Positions 1 to 10,000 of a stretch of DNA of 64,000 bases are shown piece after piece (within the stretch, counting starts at the first letter, position 1; each line of letters begins with the position of its first letter). Under the pieces are notes generated by a model that saw only the letters and a list, made by a program, of their open reading frames with translations, had not been told where the DNA came from and did no database searches. Origin of the DNA: Gonatopus flavifemur (lineage: Eukaryota; Arthropoda; Insecta; Hymenoptera; Dryinidae); contig JAFFJZ010000004.1 of assembly GCA_018340375.1 (NCBI GenBank), positions 21,116,001-21,180,000 on the forward strand. Reading direction: 5' to 3'. The translations under genes and the position numbers were made by a program.

Positions 1-885
1 TGTTGTTGATATGTGCTGAAATATCCCAGACAACATTGAGAGTTGTAAAAGAATTCTCGCATGTTCGAAAAAATTCTTCAGGGGCACCAAAAATATTCGG
101 AAGAATTCTGGTAGAATATATTCAGAACTCTGAAATGTCCAAACAATAGAGCCTTCTCGGTGTTCTTATTTCCATTACATTAGAAATCATTATGAACTCA
201 CTAGAGAATTCTTCGAGAACATTGAAAGTATAAATAAAGAGCAAATTAAGACTTTTCAAGAAACTCGTTTCTTTGATAAAAGGAGTTATTTTGAATTTCG
301 AAGGTATCTGTTTATTGGAGAGTTTCATAAATTGGATAATATAAAATTAGTTTACATTGGGTACATTGCAATCAATAAAATATCCAAGTATTTAAATGAT
401 TTCTTATTCGTTTGTTATTGAATATTTTTTCCTGCCTGCACATAAGAAGAATTTATATTTGACATTGGAATTTGGGAGAATTCAACGTACATTCTGATGT
501 ATGAGAGTTTAGTTTTGAATTTAAACAAATTTTTGTTCAAAAATTATTCTTCAAAGAAGTGTAATTGCAATCCCTATAAAACTATCGTCAATGTTGAATG
601 TCAGTTATTCTCGAAATATTAATGTTTTAGATAACACAAATCTCCATAAAGAACATTTCAGTATCTCTCAGTATACCGATAAAATCACCCCCCGGAACGT
701 TTTATTTGAGGTTTTTCTATATTCATTCAATTTTTCGTATCGATAACGATTATTTATTACAATTCCTCATAAAAGCATGAATATTAGCGTGATAAGAGAA
801 CATAAATTACACGAATCTTAGCGTGAAAGAAAGAAATTCCAAAAAGATATTTAAAACTTCCGCCAATAAGTTGGTTTAGCATGTA
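1..885. other. AT-rich stretch without recognised gene
   Basis: No open frame here resembles a known family and no exon of the M13 gene is visible. By comparison with gene 2, this should lie in intron 3 of gene 1 or just upstream of it. I see nothing else I can support. Confidence 0.4.
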
Positions 886-1180
886 CACGGAGAAAATGTA
901 TTCACGAAAAATTACCCAAAGTTGAGTAAAACGGGGACATAGTGGCATTCCCGCGAAGTTTAAAATCCGGTCGAGTTCAATTTACTCGACTACAGATGGA
1001 AATAAATTCAAATGTTTTCATCATTTCAATAAGTTAAATACTGTTGAAAAACATCTGAATTGATTTTCATCTGTAGTCGAGTAAAATTAAGTCAACTGGA
1101 TTTTCAACTTCGCGGGGATGCCACTATGTCCTCGTTTTACTCAACTTTGAATAATTTTTCGTCAATATATTTTCTCCGTG
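886..1180. mobile_element. Foldback MITE, TA-flanked, CACGGAGAAAA ends
   Basis: The element starts CACGGAGAAAATGTAT and ends with the complementary TTTTCTCCGTG, with TA on each side (884-885 and 1181-1182). The two halves are inverted copies over more than 100 bases, including a shared segment with GTCGAGTAAA and its complement. It encodes nothing. The TA duplication fits mobilisation by a Tc1/mariner-type transposase, which is inference. Confidence 0.75.
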
Positions 1181-1939
1181 TACGAACTGGAAAACATATG
1201 ATCTTATAAGCGCCATTGACATTTTTATATAACGAATCCGCAAATAATTTTTTCGGATTGAATAGAGAACACCGCACGAGTCAGTATCATTGGACATTTG
1301 AGAGTTCTTGAATCGCATTTTAAGAGTTGTTTTCCAACATTTTACAAACTCCCTAAATCATTCAGAAGAATTCTCTGAGAATTCCACCCGTTCCAGAACA
1401 ATTCTGGAAGAATTCAATGCTGAGAGTTCTTAAGAAGTTCATGTTAAGAACTCATATGGCATTCTTTCGGAATTGTCTTGCTGTCCGGGATGACAACTTC
1501 AAAGAAAGTGATCAATGGATCTGCACTGTAGCACGTGCGAAAGCTGAAAGCTTTTTGGAAGCTTGGAAAAAAAGTTGGAAGCTATGCCAATAAAACCAAT
1601 GAAAAATCATAAATTGAAAAAATGGTAGACATAAAAACTTTTGGTAGCATTTTCACTTTTTTCGCTCTTTAAAACGCGATACAAACCAAAAGAGCAATGA
1701 ATATCATCTTCTCTCAGGTTCATCCTCCAATAAATCCAATCTACTCTAAAACAAAAGAAAAGCGGGATCCATTCAGTAGTTTTCCAGATATAGTGCAGAC
1801 AAATTTGGAAAAAAATGCCTTCAAAGTTTCGGGGCACGATTCCTTCGACTTGAGGAAATTTTTTTCCATGGACTCTCAGACCCATTCGATGAGTGTCCTA
1901 ATTTACTTCCTCCTTAAAGAAAACATTCGAGGAAATCAC
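1181..1939. other. Intronic DNA, nothing recognised
   Basis: Short open frames at 1607-1885 (minus) and 1697-1963 (plus) overlap each other and have no recognisable domain. They look like chance frames. The paralogous alignment to the gene 2 intron begins only at about 1940. Confidence 0.35.
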
Positions 1940-3831
1940 TTACTCTTAGAATTCGCTCAATGACAAACTCCCCTGAAACAAAACTGAATTTAAAAAATCA
2001 AGCATGGAATGGAAATAAAGGGATAAAGTGGAAGCAAAACAAAGTGAAATGAAAAAATGGAGTACGAGTAGAAGAGTGGAACCGATGAAACAAAAATGAA
2101 AAAAAATGCATTTGACAATTAACTTGTCAGTGATTAGCAATTGGTATTATAAAGAGACTGGATTTCATGAGTATAGATTATAAATGAAATTCGACTGAAT
2201 TATAATACATTTGATTTATGAATTGAGATTGAAGAAAATTGATTTGAAAACGGAATTGAGAGTAAAATTATTCAATTTTCCGATTTGAATGTATTCTACA
2301 ATATGTATCCATTGCCTGTCAATTTTATTCAAATCGATGGAGTGAGTCTTAACCCTCAGTTACCCCACGGATGGTCTAAAGGGGACGAGAGGTTTTCGAA
2401 AATCCGATCTTCTGTTCATAGGGATGAAGGGGTACGATTTGAAAACAGAACGACGATCAAGTTCGAGTACATTCTCAATCATGGAAAAAACTTCATTTAG
2501 TTGATTGCAAACCACAACGGAAGGTCAGAGAAAACATGCGAAAATACGTGAGGTAACTGAGGTTTGATGAAGTGAAGATACCGGATAGTAGTTTTGAAGC
2601 CATATATCAAATCGAATAATCAATTCTTTGTAATTGAATTGTCATAATTTAAATGATAATATCTTCAATTTTAGGGGATGATGTAAGAAAAGGAAATGAG
2701 TAGAAAGTGAAAAAGGACTGGGAAATAGTAGATGTGTCCAAAACACCTGCAGACACTGTCGAATGTTATGTGATATTAATTTTGAACTCTCAATAAATTT
2801 GGCGCATAAATTTATTCCATATTTATTCGGGAGGATTTTTGATTTAAAAAAAACTCTACAGTTCATTCAGGAACAATGATTTATGAAATAGAGTGATCAA
2901 ATTTCCATTAGAATAATTGGATGAACGACCTCAGAGATAACAGTATAATCATTTACCATAGCTGCTTCGATGTTGAATTGAGATGAAATTTTAGTGGAGG
3001 GATTATACATGTGGGTGTTTCACATTTTCACGAAAGGATTCTATGAATAAAATCTGTTTTTTAATATAAGAGAATTGATACTACTGTGTCCAAAAAGTAA
3101 GGTAACATTTGAATTCAAACTCTGTGCGCAAATGTATTTGAGGTGTTGCTCTGATTTTTAGGTTAGTGAGACTGTCTTCGATATCAGTGCCCAGGGTCAC
3201 CTTAAAATATCCATCAGTGTTTGAAATACCCTTCGTTTTGTGATCCGCTGAAAGTGACTTTTTGATTTTTATAATGTTTGCATTGGTTGAGCAAAGCGTT
3301 TGTATTAAATTCTGTTTGCGGAATTAACTTTTTGCTGCTGATTCGTTGAGGTTGGTGCAGGAAGCCTTTGTTGATGAGGCTATGTCGGAGAAACATGTTC
3401 ACAAGTGGTATGAAGAGTTCCAAGAAGGTCGAGAACGTATCGAAGACGAATGGCGTCCCGGTCGACCATCAACTTCAACTGACGAAGTTCACTTCCAAAC
3501 AGTAAAAAATTTGGTGCTTGTGAATCGTCGATTAAGAATGAGAGATCTTGCTGATGATGTTGAGATTCCAAAAGGATCAGTCGATATCATTTTGAATAAT
3601 GTTTTGGGCCCCAGACGCGTCAAATCTCGATTGGTATCGAAAACACTGAATTTCCTGGAGAAACATCGGCACATTGAAGTGTGTAAAACAATGCTTTCTG
3701 ACTACCAGCACAGAATGAGACGTGGATTTATGCTCATGACCCGGAAACAACCGATCGATCAAGTGAATACTGCACTCAAGGTGAGGCAAAACCAAAAAAA
3801 TCGCGCCAAAGTCGCTCAAAAATCAAGGTTA

Positions 3832-4178
3832 GATTTTTTTTGTAGATTTATATTATGAATGGCTTAGGCCTTCTCGGCCTTTACGCCAATTTTTGGTCGG
3901 TTGTATTCACAGAGACTTTGGAGGCAGCACCTCCGACCTCAACCCATGCGGCAGGCGTAAGATTCCCTGACTTATCGACCGTCGTTCCCTTATTACGGTG
4001 GTAGCCGCTTTCGGGATAAACTTTGGTTGACGCACCAACCGCCATTTCCCCCTTCGTGAAATGACCGTTGGGGAGAAAGGCGGATTGATTAGTCAGGGAT
4101 TCGAATCCCCAAGCCTGCCGGAGCTCCATGTCTGGAAATTAGTGCGTCAACCGTTCAGCCATGGAGCCGGTATATAGG
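3832..4178 (-). mobile_element. tRNA-derived SINE (minus strand)
   Basis: Read on the minus strand, the head begins near 4178 and contains an A-box-like TGGCTGAACGGTTGACGC and a B-box-like GGGATTCGAATCCC, followed by about 250 bases of body and an A-rich tail at 3832-3845. It is flanked by an 11-base duplication, AATCAAGGTTA (3821-3831) and AATCAAGTTTA (4179-4189), one mismatch. The flanks join to restore mariner coding sequence, confirming insertion into the outer mariner. The long spacing between boxes suggests a serine- or leucine-type tRNA ancestor, which is inference. Confidence 0.75.
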
Positions 4179-4400
4179 AATCAAGTTTATGTTGACTGTT
4201 TTCTTCAATTACCGTAGTGTTGTGGATTTTGAGTTCCTTTCGCCGGGTCAAACTGTCAACAAAAAATATTATTCAAGCGTTAGGTGTTGTTTACGTGAAG
4301 CTATTCGCCTGAAGAGCACGGCATTGTGGCGAGACAACTCTCAGTTTTCGCACCACGACAATGCACCGGCTCACACTGCATTGATTCTTCGTCACTATTA

Positions 4401-5788
4401 GGACCTTGAATAAATTCTCGCTGTTTCATCACAGATGGCACTAAAAGTACTCCGTGCTTGAAATTTCGAATGGTAACGTACTTGCAAGAAATTACTGTAT
4501 CCAACCTGCAATTCCAGTGTATGATAGTTCACTTTAGTGTAAACAAAGTAATTGTTCATTAGTTTTGGAAATGTCTACTTTTGTGCCAACTAAAGTGAAT
4601 TTCATTGCACTAATTTATTCAGAAGAAATCTGCAGCTGAAGCACATAGAATTTTTCTTGAAACTTATGGTGACAACGCTCTATCGGATACGACATGCAGA
4701 GACTGGTTTCGACGCTTCAAAAATAATGATTTTGAACTTGAGGAGAAAGAACGTTTTGGCGCACCAAAAAAATTCGAAGAGAGAGAATTGGAGGAATTAC
4801 TCGATTAAGACCGATCTCAGACGCCAGCAGAACTTGGAAAATAATTACAAGTTGCTGAGTCAACTGTTTCAAAACGTTTAAGAATGTCAGGAATGATGCA
4901 GAAGCAAGGACATTGGGTGCCGTATGAATCGAAGCCAAGAGGCATCGAACGACGTTTTGTCACGTGTGAACTACTGCTTCAACGGCAGAAGAGGAAAGGT
5001 TTTTTGCACCGTATCGTGACTGGCGATGAAAAATGGATGCACTATGATAATCCAAAGCGTGGAGAATCATGGGGTAAGCCTGACCATGCATCAACATCGT
5101 CCGCAAAACCAAATATTCATGGTTCGGAGCTTCTCCTCTGTATTTGGTGGGATCAGCAAGGTGTAATTCATTATGAGCTGCTCAAACCGAATGAGAATAT
5201 CACGGGGCATCGCTATTGACTCCAATTGATGCGTTTGAGTCGAGTCCTGAAAGAAAAACGGCCACTATACGAGAAGAGACACGACAAAATGATTTCGTTA
5301 CATGACAACGCCCGGCCTCATGTTGCAAAACCAGTGGAAACGTACCTGGAAACGCTTCGATGGGAAGTTTCACCCCATACACCGTATTCACCTGACATAG
5401 CCGCTTCCAATTTTCACCTATTCCGTTCGATGGCACATGGGTTAGCTGACCAGCCCCACATAGCACAAATGTCTCAGTAATATCACCAGAATATTCTGCA
5501 ACATTCTGGAGACATTGTAATATTGTCAGAATATTCTGGAGATATTACTGAGACATTTGTGCTATTAGGGGCGTTTTCATTCTTACGAAGAAGCTGAGAA
5601 ATGGGTTGATTCTTGAATAGTCTCAAAAGGCATGTCGTTTCTCCACCCTGGGATTCATATACTGCCAGAAAGATGGGAGAAAGTCGTCTTTAGTGATGGG
5701 CAATACTTTGAATGAAACATTTTTGTTACTTATATTTTAAATAAAGTTTTCATTTTGTAAAGAAACAGCGAGAACTCATTCAAGGTCT
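4401..5788 (+). mobile_element. Mariner element (nested), pseudogenised
   Basis: Inverted ends GGACCTTGAATAAATTCTCG and the complementary GCGAGAACTCATTCAAGGTC lie inside a TA duplication (4399-4400, 5789-5790). Transposase fragments in order: SDTTCRDWFRRF (about 4690), then a stop, a D-E-K-W first-aspartate block VTGDEKWM (about 5020), a stop near 5218, HDNARPHVAKP (about 5310) and PYSPDIAASNFHLF (about 5390). A hairpin at 5454-5571 interrupts the last part. The subfamily differs from the element it sits in. Several stops show it is dead. Confidence 0.92.
5454..5571. mobile_element. Short hairpin element with CCCC...GGGG ends
   Basis: About 118 bases forming one hairpin: CCCCACATAGCACAAATG at the left, CATTTGTGCTATTAGGGG at the right. 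The words AATATTCTG and CAGAATATT recur in the loop. It interrupts the nested mariner coding sequence after LADQ, so it is the youngest of three nested insertions. No clear target duplication longer than 2-3 bases. Confidence 0.75.
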
Positions 5789-6789
5789 TAATATTCCACA
5801 AAAAACTCGACCCATATCGTTCCACAACCACCGTATCCACCTGATTTGGCACCGTGCGACTTCTGGCTATCCAACAAACTCAAAACACCGCTCCGTGGAC
5901 ACCGTTCTGAGTCAATAGAGGAGACCCAAGCCGAATCAAAGAGAGAGCTGAAGGCCATCCCGGAAACCGACTTGAACAACTGTTTCGAAGATTGGAAAAT
6001 GCGTTGGCATAAGTTCATTGTATCCTGGGGGATTACTTTGGAGGCGATGAACTTGATTTGGGATAATAAATGAAGGTTTTTCAAAAATAAATGCTATGTC
6101 ACCTTATTTTTTGAACACAGTAGTATATCATTTGAACTTTATTACTTAGTCGGATGAATGCTTCAGATTTATGATTTAGTCCCATGAAATTTTTTCATAG
6201 TCAGTAATAATCGGTGACTTTTTCATTTAGTCGAAGGGTCGTCAGACTTGTTCCCTGGGCGCAATATTGGATACTCTCGAGGTTCATTTGATATAATTTT
6301 CAACTCGTCATAATCATATTCACTAGATGTTTTTTTGTAAATTCATATTCATTCTCCGTTAATTGGAACTTTTTTTTATGATCGTTCGATATGATTGGAT
6401 GCACACTCAACTTCTATAGCAATCATCATTCATCGACATTAGCTTTTTTTTGCATGAATTTTTCATTGCCAAATTCTCAAAATTCATACCTCATACAGAG
6501 AGGTAAAGTGATTAAATAACCAATGAGATTCAATGAGCTTTTATATGCTTCCGATTAGATTTCCAACTGTTGATTTTGACGGAGGTAATAGGAAATAATG
6601 GGATAACCGTCGAATGCAAACTTTATTCCCTATCACCTCGTTTGTTTCTAATGGGATTTGAGGGGTCTTTATACCAAGGCTGAAGCGAGTGTGCTGTATG
6701 GGAAGATTCATCATATGAGGAACATTGTGGAGTATGATCTCATTCTGGACATTAGAATGATCCAGGAATGAGAAGATTGAGAATTACAG

Positions 6790-6860
6790 TCAGATAGCTC
6801 AATTTGTAAGGAACTGGCCTGTGATTAGGAGATCTTGGGTTGTATTTCCGGATTTCTACT
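6790..6860 (+). repeat. Old tRNA-like SINE relic, shared by both duplicates
   Basis: AGATAGCTCAATTTGTAAGG resembles a tRNA A-box arm and CTTGGGTTGTATTTCCGG a degenerate B-box arm, at near-tRNA spacing. The same segment is at about 63440-63510, so it predates the duplication. It could also be chance resemblance. Confidence 0.35.
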
Positions 6861-6941
6861 GGATGTATTCGATCAATGGTTACCAGTGTAATTATTTCGG
6901 AACATGAATAATTTTGTCTTATATGTATTCTCTCAATTTAG

Positions 6942-7013
6942 ATCTGCTGAATGGTAAACCAGAGAAGATCAATCCAATCTTCAAGAAATTATATGATCTC
7001 TGTTTGAACGCAG
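6942..7013 (+). CDS. M13 gene 1, exon 4
   Basis: Acceptor CAATTTAG, donor GCAG|GTAAG. Encodes a segment with KKLYDLCLNAG, matching the K..LY.SC.N block of the M13 N-terminal domain. It begins mid-codon (two bases complete a codon from the missing exon 3) and ends one base into a codon. The paralogous exon of gene 2 is 63594-63665. Confidence 0.85.
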
Positions 7014-10000
7014 GTAAGAATATGTTACTTCTTTCCATAGTATGCAATTCTTGAGATTTAATATTCCAGATTCTTAGTTGATATTTGTGGTGACATTGGA
7101 AACGATGCCCATACAGCACACAGATATTCATTAGATGTTCATTAGATATCCAGGATATTTGGGATATCCAATGGAGATCTAATGGACGTCAAATGGATAT
7201 TGGACGGACATTTGGATATCTATTGGATATCTGATGGATGCCATATCCAAGTGTGCTGTATGGGTGTACAGTCGGTGTAACAAGTCCGTTCACAGTGCTA
7301 ACGGAAATATCCTTGAATACGTTGTTATTAATGAATTTTTAATATTTTTCTTCATTTATATACCTTAAAATATGTTCCTTCTATCATATAGATGGATTAG
7401 AAATCCTCAGATAACAGCAATAACGCATATTATATAAAGATATGTCCGTTAGAATTCAACGGACTTGTTACACCAACTGTACATGAATTATATCGTGAAA
7501 GTATGGATCGCCTATTGAAACCAAATGCAATTTGATGATGAGAAAGCATGTTATATTATGAACAGTGCTGTTGCAAAACCATATTTTTCAGATAAAAAAT
7601 GTTATTTAGGAAATATATATCCAGAAATCATAATCATCTATATTCTCAAGTCCACCCACATTCTGGTGGGGAAATTTCACTGGAAAGTACTGAAATTTCC
7701 AGAGATTTCCGGTGGAGAGTGTTTCAAAGGATTTCAGAGGTGTTCATAATTTCTCAGAGAGTTTCGGTCATTTTCGGTGGTCGTGCTGTTAGGAATAGAG
7801 GGCCATAACCGTCAGTTGGAAAGGGATAGAGAATTATCTAGATTCATCGTTGGTTGGGCGATGAATTTTTCAGTTACTTGATCATTCCAGGTGAAAAGGA
7901 ATTGCAAACATTGAAACAATTCCTCCATCAGCAAGGTGGATTCCCTTTCTCCGAAAAGGACATCACATTACCTCTGATGGACGTTATGATAAAGGATCTA
8001 CCCCAGGTCCGAAGGAAGGCGTTCTTCAATGCCGATCTTGTGACAGATCAATCTAATGGCACCTCGACTAACACCTTGAAGGTGATTACAAATCTCATTT
8101 AGGAATTGGAATTAATTCGTGGCGTTTTTTTAATGAAAAAAATTATCTATTTCGAATGAAAATGGAGGAATACATTGATCAAAGTATTGTTCATCGACTA
8201 CTTTCGACCATCTTCCGGGCGGGGAATGAATACCGTGTCGGAAGAACGCATCATCTTTGGATGCAATCCACGAATTGGTCCATTTTTGGCAATCTTCGTA
8301 AGAAGTGAATTTTCGCTCAGGCAAGCTATGAGCCATCGAACGGAACAAATGGCAATCAGATGGCGCAATATCTGGAGAATACGGTGGGTGGGGTAGAACT
8401 TCCCATTTCAGTATTTCGAGGTACGCTTTCGCCGGTTTTGCGATGTGCGGTGGAGCATTGTCGTGCAGCAAAATGACTTTGTCGTGTCTTTTGGAGTATT
8501 CCGGTCGTTTTCCTTCCAATGTACGGCTCAAGCGCATCAATCGTAGTCGGTAACGATCCCCGCCCCAAGAGAACACAAACCTTCAGTAACGTTCATCAAA
8601 CGTTTCCGAACGTCCATTTAATGAACGTTCCTGAAGGTTTGTGTTCTCTTGGGGCAGTTATGGTTTCATTCAGTTTCAACAGTTCATAATAAATCACACT
8701 CATCTGATCCCACCACGTACAGAGCAGGAGCTCAGACCCATGGATATTTGGCTTTGCCACTGATTGTGATGGTTCAGCTGGGCTTAGCCCATAACTTTCT
8801 GCGCTTTGGATTGTCGTAATGGATCCATTTCTCATCGCTAGGGACAATTCTATGCAAGAAACCTTAGCTTTTCTGCTGTTGGAGCAGCAGTTCACACGTC
8901 AAAAAACGCCTCTCAACGTCCCTTGGTTTCAATTCATATGGGATCCAACGTCCTCCCTCCCGGATCATGCCCAAACTTTTCAGACGTTTTCCTACCATTG
9001 ATAAGTCAACTCCCGATGATGTTGACAATTATTGAAGGGTTTGACATGAATCTTCATCGAGCAACGTCCCCAAATCAATATCTTGAAATTTTCATGGCTG
9101 GCCAGGTCGCTCCTTATCATCCAAGTCGGAATCACCAGCTTTGATACATGCAAACCATTTTCGACACGTTTGCTCAGCTAGACGATGTTCACCATACACT
9201 TCCACTAAAATACGATGGGCTTCAGCAGCAGTTTTGTCCATATTGAAGTAATGGAGTAAGACTCCCCGCAAAAACACTTTATCCGGTATAAATTTTGACA
9301 TGTTCAATAAGTTATGAAGTGTTGTTATTTACGATTCAAAAGAAGGTTGTCCCAAACAAATTACGTCCAATAATAGTTGTTTCACGGTGAATAGATTATT
9401 GTAGGTAACAACGGAATACTGTCCTACCTACGTCAGCTTTCGTATAACGTTACGAATCAATTCCAACACCTAATACTTCGACTCCTTGTCTCAGAGATTA
9501 AAAAGAATACAGGCCGCTCTCTGAATAGTTCCGAATGGTGTCTCGCTTACTCTATGAAGGGTCAACATTTGAACGAGCAAGAGGTCCGCGGTTCTCTTCA
9601 GAAAGCGCACTGGATATCTTCATTTATGCTGAGCTAAAAATATATTTGAGTTCTGTGTGGCAAATTTTTCCCAAATTTTCATGATATTTCCAACAGGGCT
9701 CCGATACAATAAAATGGAAAGAATGACCTGATTCATATTAGTGTTCACTAAACATCACTGTCACAAGCAAGTTCTGAATTTAGAGTATGTCAAGACTGAA
9801 TGTAAGACGAAGCCAGAAGGAGTCTATTTTGATTGTGAAATCAGCACAACAAACAATCGCCGAGACAGTTGAAAAGGCTGAATTCCAGTCAATTTTACAA
9901 TCAAAATGCAGCCAAATCGAGCTTCACTTTTCGCAGTGATCGATAGCACAAAACATCGGATTCATTTAGGTAGGTGAAGAATATATTGGATCTCCTAAAT

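Larger units (their letters stand above)
3084..6120 (+). mobile_element. Mariner element (outer), inactivated by insertions
   Basis: Terminal inverted repeats CTGTGTCCAAAAAGTAAGGT and its near complement at the right end are flanked by TA (3082-3083, 6121-6122). Transposase pieces run from an ATG near 3274, with an in-frame stop shortly after, through the helix-turn-helix region containing GRPSTSTDE (about 3346-3830). They resume at 4190-4400 with the catalytic HHDNAPAHTALIL, and finish at 5806-6073 with PDLAPCDFW. The reading frame is cut by a SINE at 3832-4178 and a second mariner at 4401-5788. Same subfamily as 61670-62569, judging by ends and protein. Not functional. Confidence 0.92.
1940..7560 (+). 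repeat. Segmental duplication copy A (pairs with 48840-63840)
   Basis: Blocks of this region align in the same order with the gene 2 intron: 1940-2735 with 48840-49350, 2735-3080 with 55130-55602, 6123-6300 with 60730-60896, 6340-7107 with 63045-63755, and 7482-7560 with 63756-63840. The exon at 6942-7013 matches 63594-63665. Non-aligning gaps are transposons private to one copy. This shows that the two M13 genes arose by duplication of a large genomic block including intron DNA. Confidence 0.8.

Noticed and set aside
1607..1963. Overlapping frames of 92 and 88 codons on opposite strands
   Set aside because: No domain, no splice support, and no counterpart in the duplicated copy.
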